Shown: positions 1 through 6,680, counted from the stretch's first letter. The stretch is DNA of 6,680 nucleotides from Gemmatimonadota bacterium (GCA_019348475.1 JAHWJJ010000263.1:1-6680), one strand, 5' to 3'. Numbers and translations: made by a program. Notes: generated by a model not told the origin, from the sequence alone.

Positions 1-21
1 CGCGGACGCCATCTATGTCCA

Positions 22-57
22 CAGCCGGGGCGGCGGACTGCTCCGCCGCCCCGGCTG
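22..57. repeat. Perfect 16-bp stem, 4-base loop hairpin
   Basis: Bases 22-37 pair perfectly with 42-57 around the loop CTGC (38-41). The stem is almost all G/C. No T-rich tail follows (the next bases are AAC), so a classical intrinsic terminator for an upstream gene is not supported. The equivalent hairpin in the second repeat copy (113-146) keeps the loop but has three mismatches and one G-T pair. Confidence 0.8.
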
Positions 58-72
58 AACGTGGGGTTGCAT

Positions 73-99
73 CCGCGGTGGGGTGGCGCCCCGCCGCGG
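73..99. repeat. GC-rich hairpin between the two repeat copies
   Basis: Bases 73-83 pair with 89-99, eleven pairs including one G-T, around the five-base loop 84-88. It sits exactly in the spacer between the two 57-base copies and makes three consecutive strong stems within about 125 bases. No T tract follows. Confidence 0.65.
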
Positions 100-157
100 G
101 ATCTATGGTCGAAGCCGGGGCGGAAGGCTGCTCCGCCGCGCCGGCTGAAAGTGGGGT

Positions 158-360
158 GGAAGGCGTCCCGCGCATCGCGGTTGGCTCCGTTGGGGTTCCG
201 TCGCGAGCCATTGCCTCGGCTCGACGTGCTGCAAGATGCCGCGCCTCCCTCGAGCGGGCATGGTGCAGATGACCCATGCCCTTCATCCCATGACGAATCG
301 CCTGATACCACCACGGGCTCCAGGGTTCGTGAGCGAGTGCAACCGAACTGAACGGAGGTG
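158..360. other. Non-coding stretch without a recognisable gene
   Basis: I see no convincing gene or RNA here. Less GC-extreme than its flanks, it holds only modest inverted repeats: 204-209 with 218-223, and a perfect 8-bp stem 256-263 with 274-281 around a ten-base loop. A Shine-Dalgarno-like GGAGGTG lies at 354-360 but has no start codon at a suitable distance. A reading frame is open from base 1 to the stop at 349-351, but its translation is low-complexity and derives partly from the repeats, so I leave it out. Confidence 0.5.
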
Positions 361-401
361 AAGCCCGGTTCGGCGAGCGCAAGCGAGCCGAGACCGGGCT
401 T
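361..401. terminator. 41-base bulged hairpin with GCAA loop, possible terminator
   Basis: Outer arms AAGCCCGGT (361-369) and ACCGGGCTT (393-401) pair perfectly. After a one-base bulge at 392, bases 370-374 pair with 387-391. The tip can form GC/GC closing a GCAA tetraloop (379-382). The arm begins AA and ends TT, and three T's follow at 408-410, so it could end transcription weakly in either direction. It could equally be a dispersed palindromic repeat; the structure is clearer than the function. Confidence 0.4.
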
Positions 402-410
402 ATGGCATTT

Positions 411-466
411 CCAGCCGTGGGCTTCAGCCCACGGCTTCTCGCCGTCCCAGCCGCGGCTTTAGCCGC
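411..466. repeat. Pair of REP-like short palindromes
   Basis: The first palindrome has arms 413-422 and 427-436 around TTCA. The second has arms 453-457 and 462-466 around TTTA. Both are preceded by CCAGCCG and share the core CTT(C/T)AGCC, so they look like two members of one repeat family about 36 bases apart. Short GC palindromes of this look are commonly dispersed between genes in high-GC bacteria, and some are associated with RAYT transposases. No such transposase is in the window, so that link is inference. Confidence 0.6.
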
Positions 467-523
467 CCCGGGCACCGCGGAACCGGGAGATCATCGGGTG
501 CCACCCGAACGCGCCGGAACGAC

Positions 524-552
524 TTGTTCCACGCGCGCGTGACGTTTACGTT
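524..552 (+). promoter_or_regulatory. Weak candidate sigma70-type promoter for the kinase operon
   Basis: TTGTTC at 524-529 and TACGTT at 547-552 are separated by 17 bases, an ideal spacing, but each matches consensus only in its key positions. The intervening sequence contains alternating CG. Transcription would start near 559, leaving a leader of about 40 bases with no clear Shine-Dalgarno before ATG600. This is the most AT-containing stretch close to the gene, which is the main reason for proposing it. Confidence 0.2.
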
Positions 553-599
553 TCATCGTCTCCTCCCCCGCAGCGTTCCGGCTGAAGTCCCCCGCCCCG

Positions 600-3500
600 A
601 TGGTCAAGATGGACCCGCAATCCCCGCCCGCATCGTCCGCCCCGCCGTTCGCCCTCCCCGTGGCCGGCGGCGACGACGCCCTGCGCGCCACGCTCTCCGC
701 CGCGCTGCAGGCGCTGGAGACCGAGCGCGCCGCCCGCCGGCGCGCCGAGGCCGCCCTCCTGGAGCGCGACCGCCGCCTGGACGAGGTGGAGCGCCTGGCC
801 AGCCTGGGAAGCTGGGAGCAGACCCTGGCCGAGCCGCTGGACGAGCAGCCCGTGCGCTGGTCCGCCGAGCAGCTGCGCATCCACGGGCTGGACGAGCGCA
901 CCGCCCCCGCCACCTTCGCCGACTTCCTGGCCCGCGTGCACCCCGACGACCGGGAAGCCGTGCACGACGCCTCTGCCGCCGTGGTCCGCACCGGCGACGC
1001 CGGCGCCGCGGCGTACCGGGTGATCCGCGCGGACGGCCAGGTTCGCTGGCTGTACGCGCAGGCGCAGGTGGTCCCCGATGCGGAGGGCGGCCCCGCGCGG
1101 CTGATCGGCACCTCGCGCGACGTGACCGAGCACCACCTGGCCATGGAGGCCCTGCGCGAGCGCGAGCGGACGCTGGACGAGGTGGAGGAGCTGGCGGGGC
1201 TGGGGACGTGGGAGTGGCACCTGCCTACGGACACCATCACCTGGTCGCGCGAGCAGCGCCGCATCCACGGGCTGCCGCTGGATGCGCCGGCGCAGACCTT
1301 CGCCGAGTTCATGCAGCGCGTGCACCCCGACGACCGCGCGCGGGTGGTGGAAGAGTGCGAGCGGCTGATCGCCACCGGCCGCCCCTTCTCCTTCCCGTAC
1401 CGCGTCCTTCGCCCCGACGGGGGGATGCGCGAGATGCACGCGCTGGGCAAGCTGCTTCCCGACCCCGCCGGCAACGGGCAGCGGATGGTGGGGATCTCGC
1501 AGGACGTCACCGAGCGCAACGCCGCCGACCGCGCGCTCCGCGCCAGCGAGGCCCGCTTTCGCGACCTCTTCGAGCAGTTTCCCCACAGCGTCAAGGTGTA
1601 CGCCCCCGACGGCGGCGTCGTGCGCATCAACGCGGCGTACGAGCGGCTTTGGGGGCTCACGCTGTCGCAGGTGCAGCGCTTCAACCCGCTGCGCGACGTG
1701 GAGCTGGCGGAGATCGGCGCGCTGGTGCGCCGCGCCTTCGCGGGCGAAACCGTCGCGCTTCCCCCTGTGCTCTTCGACCCGCGCGAGCACTCGCCCGACG
1801 CGGTGCCGCCCGCGGGGGTGGAGTGGCCGCGCTGGGTGCAGGCCGCGTACTTCCCCATCCGCGGCGCGGAGGGCGAGGTGCTGGAGGTGGTGGCCGTGCA
1901 CCAGGACGTCACCGAGCAGCGCGCGGCCGAGCAGGCGCTGCGCAGGTCCGAGGAGAGCTACCGCACCATCTTCGAGCTTTCCAACGACGCCATCATCGTC
2001 AGCGACGCCGAGACGGGGCAGGTGGTGGACGCCAACCGCCGCGCCGTGGAGATGTGCGACACCACGCTGGACGAGCTGCGCGCGGACCCCGCCTCCGTCC
2101 TGTGGAACGGCCCGGAACCGTACACGGCCGCGCGGGCGATGGAGCAGATCCGGCGCGCGGCGCAGGGGAAGGCGCAGCGGTTCGAGTGGATGTCCGTCCA
2201 CCCCCGCACCGGCGCGCCGATCTGGGGCGAGGTCAGCCTGCAGCGCGTGGTGCTGGCGGGGCAGCTCCGCGTCCTGGCCGTGGTGCGCGACATCGGCGAG
2301 CGCAAGGCGGCCGAGCAGGCGCTGCGCGACGGGGAGGAGAGCTACCGTACCATCTTCGACCTGGCCGGCGCCGGGATCTGGGTGCACGACGTGCAGACGG
2401 GCGCCTTCCTGGACGTCAACCAGACCGCGTGCGAGCTGTACGGCTGGTCCGTGGACGAGCAGAAGGCGATGGGGGTGGCGGGGCTCAGCTGGGGAGAGCC
2501 GCCGTACACCGTGGACGACGCGATGGCGTACGTGGGCCGCGCCATCGCCGGGGAGCCGCAGCGCTTCGAGTGGAAGGGGCGGCACCGCGACGGGCACCCC
2601 GTGTGGGCCGAGATCACGCTGCGCCGGGTCGCGATCCTGGGCGAGGACCGCCTGCTGGCCACCGCGCGCGAGACCAGTGAGTGGAAGGCCGCCGAAGAGG
2701 CGCTGCGCCGCGCCAACGAAGAGCTGGAGCTGCGGGTGCGGGAGCGCACCGCCGAGCTGGCCGAGGCCAACGAGGCGCTGGAAGAAGAGGTGGCCGAGCA
2801 CGAGGCCGCGCAGGAGGCGCTGCTGGAGCGCACGCAGGAGCTGGAGGGCGTCTTTCAGGCCCTTCCCGACCTGTACTTTCGCCTGGACCCCGACGGCACC
2901 ATCACCGACCACCGCGCCGGGCGCGCGGCGGCGCTGTACGCCCCCCTCCCCGAGTTCCGGGGGCGGCAGATGCAGGAGCTGCTCCCCGCCGAGGTGCAGC
3001 CGCGCTTTGCCCAGGCCATTCGCCAGGCGCTGGAGACGGGAGAGCTGGAGTGCGTGGAGTACCGGCTGATGGAGGGCGAGGTGGCGCTGGAGTTCGAGGC
3101 GCGGCTGGTGCCCCTGGCGGACGGCACCCTGGCCACCGTGGTCCGCGACATCACCGAGCGCAAGGCGGCGGAGCGCGAGCTGGAGCGGCGCCGGCGCGAG
3201 GCCGAGCAGGTGGCCGAGACGCTGCGGCAGCAGGCGCTGGTCTTCGAGACGCTGGCCGAGGCCGTGGTCATCACCCGCGCCGACGGGCGCATCGCGGATT
3301 GGAACCCGGCCGCGGAGCGCATGTTCGGCTACCACCGCAAGGCGGTCGTGGGCCGCTCCGGCGGGTTCGCCACCCCCCCGGGGCGCGAGCCGGAGGTGAG
3401 CGCGGCGGTGATGGCGGCGCTGGACCGCGACGGCAGCTGGTCCGGCGAGGTCCCCTTCGTCCGGCCCGACGGCAGCGAGGGGGTGGCCGAGGCGGTGGTG

Positions 3501-5936
3501 GTGCCCCAGTACGACGATGCGGGGCGGCGCATCGCCCTGATCAGCGCCCACCGCGACGTCACCGAGCGCAGGCGCGCCGAGGCCGAGGTGGTGCGGCAGA
3601 AGGCGTTCTTCGAGGAGATCATCGGCTCGCTGGAGAGCGGCGTGGCGGTGTTCGACCCGGAGCTGCGCTACGTGTACGCCAGCCCCAACAGCATTCGCGA
3701 CGCGGAGCTGCGCCAGTGGGTGGTCGGCCGGACGGTGGCCGAGTACGGTGAGCGCAAGGGGCTGTCGCCGGAGGTGATCCGCGGCCGCGAGGAAAGCCTG
3801 CGCCAGGCGGTGGAGCAGCGCTGCCCCACCGAGTTCGAGGAAACCATCCGCGGCGGCGACGAACGGCCGCGCCACCTGCTGCGCCGCGCGCTCCCGGTGC
3901 TGGACGCGGAGGGCCGGGTGCTGCGCGTGATCGGCTACAGCGTCGACATCACCGAGCGCGTGCGCATCGCCGAGGCGCTGCGGCAGAGCGAGGAGCACTT
4001 CCGCGCGCTGATCGAGAACGCGCACGACATCACCTGCATCCTGGACCCGCTGGGGGCGATGAAGTACCAGAGCCCCTCGTTCAGCCGGCTGCTGGGATGG
4101 GACCGCGCGGTGATGGCCGGCCGCAGCGCCTGGGAGTTCGTGCACCCCGACGATGTGGGCCGGGTGGTGGAAACCATGTCGGCCATCCTGGCCGAGCCCG
4201 GCACCAGCCGTACGGTGGAGTACCGGTTCCGCCACGGCGACGGGGAGTGGCGCACCGTGGAAGCCATCGGCCGCACCCTCTCGCCCGAGACGTCCGAGCA
4301 GGGGCTGGTGGCCAACATCCGCGACGTGACCGAGCGGCAGCGCGCGCAGGAGGCGCTGCGCGAGCGCGAGGAGCACTTCCGGCGGCTGATCGAGAACGCG
4401 CACGACATCACCTGCATCCTGGACGCGGAGGGCCGGATGACGTACCTGAGCCCGTCCGTGCATCGCGTGCTGGGCTACCCGCCCGAGGCGCTGCAGGGGC
4501 GCGGCTCGTTCGACTTCATCCACCCCGACGACGCGGCGGCGGTCTCGGCCGCCATCGAGTCGGTGACGGCGGAGCCGGGCGCCACCGGCTTCGCCGAGTA
4601 CCGGTTCCGGCACGCGGACGGCAGCTGGCGCCACCTGGAGGCGGTCGGCCGGCTGGTGGAGCCGGGCCCCCCGGAGTCCGGGTTCGTCTCCAACATCCGC
4701 GACGTCACCGAGCGCAAGCACGCCGAAGAGGCGCTGCGCGAGGCCACGCAGGCGGCGGAGCGGGCGCGTGCGGAGGCGGAGCGCGCCAACCTGGCCAAGA
4801 GCGAGTTCCTGTCGCGGATGAGCCATGAGCTGCGCACGCCCATGAACAGCATCCTGGGCTTCGGGCAGGTGCTGGCGCGCGCCGACCTTCGCGTGGACCA
4901 GCAGAAGCACGTGCAGCACATCCTCAAGGCCGGCCGCCACCTGCTGCGGCTGATCAACGAGGTGCTGGAGATCGCGCGGATCGAGGCGGGGCGGCAGAGC
5001 TTTTCGCTGGAGCCGGTGCACGTGGGAACGGTGATGCAGGAGGCGGTCGGCCTGGTGCGCCCCATGTCGGAGCAGTACGGCGTGGAGGTGGAGGAGGGGC
5101 CGGGGACGGGGCGCGACGCCTTCGTCCACGCGGACCGGCAGCGACTTACGCAGGTGCTGCTGAACCTGCTTTCCAACGCCATCAAGTACAACCGCCCCGG
5201 CGGGGTCGTCCGGCTCACATGCCAGGTGGACGCGGCGGACGAGGAGGGGGGCGAGCCGCGCGTGTGGCTGCGGGTGGAGGACACGGGCCAGGGGATCCCC
5301 GAGGCGCGGATGCACCAGCTCTTCACCCCCTTCGCCCGGCTGGGCGCGGAGCAGACCGAGGTGGAGGGGACGGGGCTTGGGCTGGCGCTCTCGCTGCGGC
5401 TGGCGGAGGCGATGGGCGGAGCGCTGGAGCTGGAGCGCAGCGGCCCGGAGGGGAGCGTGTTCCGCCTGGGACTGCTGGGCGCCGCCAACCCCCTGCGCCG
5501 CGCCGAGGACGCCGGCCTTCCGGCCGGGCCCCAGGGCGACGGGGAGCACGGGACGGCGACGCTGCTGTACGTGGAAGACAACCTGGCCAACCTGGACCTG
5601 GTGGAGACCTTCCTTCTCGCCCGGCCGGGGTGGAGGCTGGTCCCCGCGCTGCAGGGGCGCATCGGCGTGGAGCTGGCGCGGGAGCACCGGCCGGACCTGG
5701 TGCTGCTGGACCTGCACCTTCCCGACATCAGCGGCGAGGAGGTGCTGCGCCGGCTGCGCGCGGACCCGCGGACGGCCGCCATCCCCGTCGTCATCATCAG
5801 CGCCGACGCCACCCGCGACTCGGTGGACCGGCTGCGCGGCGCGGGGGCGGACGCGTACCTCACCAAGCCGCTGGACCTGGACGAGTTCATGGCCACGCTG
5901 CAGACGCACCTTCCCGCCGGCCCGGGGGCGCCATGA
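600..5936 (+). CDS. Soluble hybrid sensor histidine kinase with ten PAS domains and a C-terminal receiver
   Basis: Predicted cytoplasmic two-component kinase of 1778 residues: it should autophosphorylate on a histidine in response to PAS-sensed cues and pass phosphate to its own receiver. No signal peptide or membrane segment is visible. After an N-terminal helix (about 30-65) I count ten PAS units: 61-177, 190-305, 316-439, 450-568, 577-694, 748-853, 872-989, 998-1119, 1125-1246 and 1251-1372. Most end in an RDVTER-like motif, and several carry HPDD. A coiled coil (696-750) separates PAS5 from PAS6. HisKA has SHELRTP with phospho-acceptor His1409 and a phosphatase-type ExxT (E1410, T1413). 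HATPase_c has the N box NLLSNAIKYN (1522-1531), DTGQGI (1561-1566) and GTGLGL (1590-1595). The receiver (about 1654-1775) has E1659/D1660, acceptor D1704, S1734 and K1756. ATG600 is the first standard start after an in-frame stop at 540; ATG609 is an alternative. No good Shine-Dalgarno precedes either. The ligands are unknown: no LOV-type cysteine motif or clear haem site is visible. Confidence 0.95.
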   Translation: MVKMDPQSPPASSAPPFALPVAGGDDALRATLSAALQALETERAARRRAEAALLERDRRLDEVERLASLGSWEQTLAEPLDEQPVRWSAEQLRIHGLDERTAPATFADFLARVHPDDREAVHDASAAVVRTGDAGAAAYRVIRADGQVRWLYAQAQVVPDAEGGPARLIGTSRDVTEHHLAMEALRERERTLDEVEELAGLGTWEWHLPTDTITWSREQRRIHGLPLDAPAQTFAEFMQRVHPDDRARVVEECERLIATGRPFSFPYRVLRPDGGMREMHALGKLLPDPAGNGQRMVGISQDVTERNAADRALRASEARFRDLFEQFPHSVKVYAPDGGVVRINAAYERLWGLTLSQVQRFNPLRDVELAEIGALVRRAFAGETVALPPVLFDPREHSPDAVPPAGVEWPRWVQAAYFPIRGAEGEVLEVVAVHQDVTEQRAAEQALRRSEESYRTIFELSNDAIIVSDAETGQVVDANRRAVEMCDTTLDELRADPASVLWNGPEPYTAARAMEQIRRAAQGKAQRFEWMSVHPRTGAPIWGEVSLQRVVLAGQLRVLAVVRDIGERKAAEQALRDGEESYRTIFDLAGAGIWVHDVQTGAFLDVNQTACELYGWSVDEQKAMGVAGLSWGEPPYTVDDAMAYVGRAIAGEPQRFEWKGRHRDGHPVWAEITLRRVAILGEDRLLATARETSEWKAAEEALRRANEELELRVRERTAELAEANEALEEEVAEHEAAQEALLERTQELEGVFQALPDLYFRLDPDGTITDHRAGRAAALYAPLPEFRGRQMQELLPAEVQPRFAQAIRQALETGELECVEYRLMEGEVALEFEARLVPLADGTLATVVRDITERKAAERELERRRREAEQVAETLRQQALVFETLAEAVVITRADGRIADWNPAAERMFGYHRKAVVGRSGGFATPPGREPEVSAAVMAALDRDGSWSGEVPFVRPDGSEGVAEAVVVPQYDDAGRRIALISAHRDVTERRRAEAEVVRQKAFFEEIIGSLESGVAVFDPELRYVYASPNSIRDAELRQWVVGRTVAEYGERKGLSPEVIRGREESLRQAVEQRCPTEFEETIRGGDERPRHLLRRALPVLDAEGRVLRVIGYSVDITERVRIAEALRQSEEHFRALIENAHDITCILDPLGAMKYQSPSFSRLLGWDRAVMAGRSAWEFVHPDDVGRVVETMSAILAEPGTSRTVEYRFRHGDGEWRTVEAIGRTLSPETSEQGLVANIRDVTERQRAQEALREREEHFRRLIENAHDITCILDAEGRMTYLSPSVHRVLGYPPEALQGRGSFDFIHPDDAAAVSAAIESVTAEPGATGFAEYRFRHADGSWRHLEAVGRLVEPGPPESGFVSNIRDVTERKHAEEALREATQAAERARAEAERANLAKSEFLSRMSHELRTPMNSILGFGQVLARADLRVDQQKHVQHILKAGRHLLRLINEVLEIARIEAGRQSFSLEPVHVGTVMQEAVGLVRPMSEQYGVEVEEGPGTGRDAFVHADRQRLTQVLLNLLSNAIKYNRPGGVVRLTCQVDAADEEGGEPRVWLRVEDTGQGIPEARMHQLFTPFARLGAEQTEVEGTGLGLALSLRLAEAMGGALELERSGPEGSVFRLGLLGAANPLRRAEDAGLPAGPQGDGEHGTATLLYVEDNLANLDLVETFLLARPGWRLVPALQGRIGVELAREHRPDLVLLDLHLPDISGEEVLRRLRADPRTAAIPVVIISADATRDSVDRLRGAGADAYLTKPLDLDEFMATLQTHLPAGPGAP
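1950..2684 (+). repeat. Related PAS4/PAS5 units within the kinase gene
   Basis: Units 1950-2303 and 2334-2684 both open with EESYRTIF, which is nearly identical at base level (one third-position change in the first 26 bases). They share later blocks: PYT, QRFEW, a tryptophan near the fifth strand, and KAAE after the domain. The second copy has lost the usual RDITER-type ending and reads RETSEW, whereas the first reads RDIGER. The pair belongs to a PAS subtype I recognise from other multi-PAS kinases, so the copies may predate this gene. Confidence 0.7.
3972..4715 (+). repeat. Tandem duplicated PAS9/PAS10 units within the kinase gene
   Basis: Two adjacent coding units, 3972-4337 and 4350-4715, align without gaps at an offset of 378 bases (126 residues). 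By hand count about 69 of 122 residues are identical. The best-conserved block reads EEHFR then LIENAHDITCILD. Its last 39 bases are identical between 4008-4046 and 4386-4424, and the surrounding 57 bases differ at three positions. A second conserved patch is EYRFRH followed by DG and WR. This looks like an in-frame duplication that has diverged in the rest of the domain, or one whose 5' block is kept alike by gene conversion or selection. Confidence 0.85.
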
Positions 5937-6680
5937 CGGACGGGGTGCTGGGGTGCACGCTGCTGCTGGTGGACGACGAGGAAGCCAACCTGGACCTGCT
6001 GGAGGTGCTGCTGGAGGGGGAGGGATACCGCAACCTGATCCGCACCTCGGACGCGCGTCAGGCGATCCCGCTGTGGGAGCGGCACGCGCCGGACCTGGTG
6101 CTGCTGGACCTGCACATGCCCCACCGCGACGGCTTCGCGGTGCTGCGCGACATCCGCGAGCGCACGCCGCCGGACGACTTTCGCCCGGTGCTGGTGCTGA
6201 CGGCGGACGCCACGCCCGAGGCGAAGGAGCGGGCGCTCTCGTCTGGGGCCAAGGACTTCCTGAACAAGCCGATCGACGCCACCGAGGCGCTGCTGCGCGT
6301 CCACAACCTGCTGGAGACGCGCGTCCTTTACACGCAGCAGCGCCACGCGCGGCAGGCGGCGGAGCTGCTGGCGGAGGCCAGCCAGGTGCTGAACGCGTCG
6401 CTGGACGCGGCGACGGCGGTCGCGCAGCTCACGCGGCTGGTGGTGCCGCGGCTGGCGGACTGCTGCGCGGTGGACCTGTTCGACGCGGGCGGCGCGGTGC
6501 GGACGGCGGCCACCCACGCGGACCCGGCGCAGGAGACGCGGCTGCGGGGCGCGGCGGCGTGGCCCGACGCGGGGGGCGCGGACGGGGCGCGGGTGGCGGA
6601 GGCGGAGGAGCTGGACGCACTGCTGGGGGGGTGCCCGGCGGAGGCGGCGCTGGTGGTGCCGCTGCGGGCGGCGGGGCGCG
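5933..6680 (+). CDS. Response regulator receiver with GAF-like domain, 3' end outside window
   Basis: The first 249 residues of a protein that is still open at the window edge. Residues 9-128 form a receiver domain with acidic pocket D14/D15, phospho-acceptor D59 in LVLLDLHMP, T90 and K112 in LNKP, so it should be phosphorylatable. A charged helical linker (about 130-150) leads into a segment beginning ELLAEASQVLNASLD and continuing through VPRLADCCAVDLFD. This resembles the start of GAF domains found in sensor kinases and phosphatases. What follows is unseen: HisKA/HATPase_c, a PP2C-type phosphatase or a GGDEF output would all fit family precedent. The ATG overlaps the stop of the upstream kinase (ATGA), which implies one transcript and probable translational coupling. 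The ribosome site is only a G-rich run, consistent with coupling. A role as partner or downstream receiver of the PAS kinase is inference from position. Confidence 0.88.
   Translation, partial: MTDGVLGCTLLLVDDEEANLDLLEVLLEGEGYRNLIRTSDARQAIPLWERHAPDLVLLDLHMPHRDGFAVLRDIRERTPPDDFRPVLVLTADATPEAKERALSSGAKDFLNKPIDATEALLRVHNLLETRVLYTQQRHARQAAELLAEASQVLNASLDAATAVAQLTRLVVPRLADCCAVDLFDAGGAVRTAATHADPAQETRLRGAAAWPDAGGADGARVAEAEELDALLGGCPAEAALVVPLRAAGR

Larger units (their letters stand above)
11..157. repeat. Two copies of a 57-base intergenic element at a 90-base period
   Basis: Copies at 11-67 and 101-157 match at 48 of 57 positions by hand alignment. Each starts ATCTATG and ends GTGGGGT. Each carries a GC-rich inverted repeat around a CTGC loop, perfect in the first copy and worn in the second. 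A different hairpin occupies the spacer. The period is a multiple of three, which keeps two reading frames open here and yields repetitive Pro/Arg- or Ala/Gly-rich translations; I do not take those as genes. Function unknown. Confidence 0.75.

Noticed and set aside
15..351. Two overlapping small plus-strand frames (15-272 and 61-351)
   Set aside because: Both run through the 90-base-period hairpin repeats, give Ala/Gly- or Pro/Arg-rich low-complexity protein, and lack a usable ribosome site or similarity I recognise. A C-terminal end of an upstream gene in frame 1 cannot be fully excluded but is not supported.
354..360. GGAGGTG as a Shine-Dalgarno for a small gene
   Set aside because: No ATG, GTG or TTG follows at a suitable distance, and the next bases form the arm of the 361-401 hairpin.
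11..466. CRISPR array or attachment site
   Set aside because: Only two diverged copies of a long element with a hairpin in the spacer; no regular short repeats, no unique spacers, no cas or integrase gene in the window.
524..2680. Long plus-strand frame of 718 residues overlapping the kinase start
   Set aside because: The translation is Arg/Ala/Gly/Pro-rich and lies out of frame with the PAS-coding sequence, so it is a composition shadow.
546..5909. A 1787-residue open frame on the minus strand covering almost the whole kinase gene
   Set aside because: Its translation is a low-complexity run of Arg/His/Leu/Pro/Gln with no recognisable domain. It mirrors the third-position G/C bias of the sense gene, which removes stops on the opposite strand. 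The sense frame has ten PAS units and every kinase motif.
4475..6517. Minus-strand 680-residue frame across the kinase-receiver junction
   Set aside because: Low-complexity Ser/Arg-rich product with no domain. It spans two genes whose sense frames show intact catalytic and receiver motifs.

Overview
This window is very GC-rich DNA with strong G/C bias at third codon positions. It holds one very large complete gene, the start of a second gene, and a 599-base non-coding leader full of short hairpins. Base composition, kinase style (soluble, many PAS domains, receiver at the C terminus) and the short intergenic palindromes suggest a soil-type bacterium such as a Gemmatimonadota/Longimicrobium-like lineage. 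Myxobacteria or another high-GC group cannot be excluded. No rRNA, tRNA, CRISPR array or transposase is visible.

Positions 1-599 contain no gene I can support. From left to right there is a 57-base element present twice at a 90-base period (11-67 and 101-157), each copy with a GC-rich hairpin and a third hairpin between them. A plain stretch with only weak stems follows (158-360). Then come a 41-base bulged hairpin with a GCAA loop (361-401), two REP-like palindromes (413-436 and 453-466), and a leader with a weak candidate promoter before the ATG at 600.

Positions 600-5936 encode a 1778-residue soluble hybrid sensor histidine kinase. I count ten PAS domains in series, then HisKA, HATPase_c and a receiver domain, with all catalytic boxes intact. 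The PAS array has grown at least partly by tandem duplication: neighbours 1/2, 4/5 and 9/10 resemble each other, and 9/10 still share a 39-base identical run.

Positions 5933-6680 begin a second gene that overlaps the kinase stop in an ATGA junction. It encodes an intact receiver domain, a helical linker and a GAF-like domain, and runs off the window. The two genes are probably translationally coupled and work in one signalling pathway: signals read by the PAS array set autophosphorylation at His1409, and phosphate passes to Asp1704 of the same protein and perhaps, directly or by relay, to Asp59 of the partner. Signal, output and partners are unknown from sequence.
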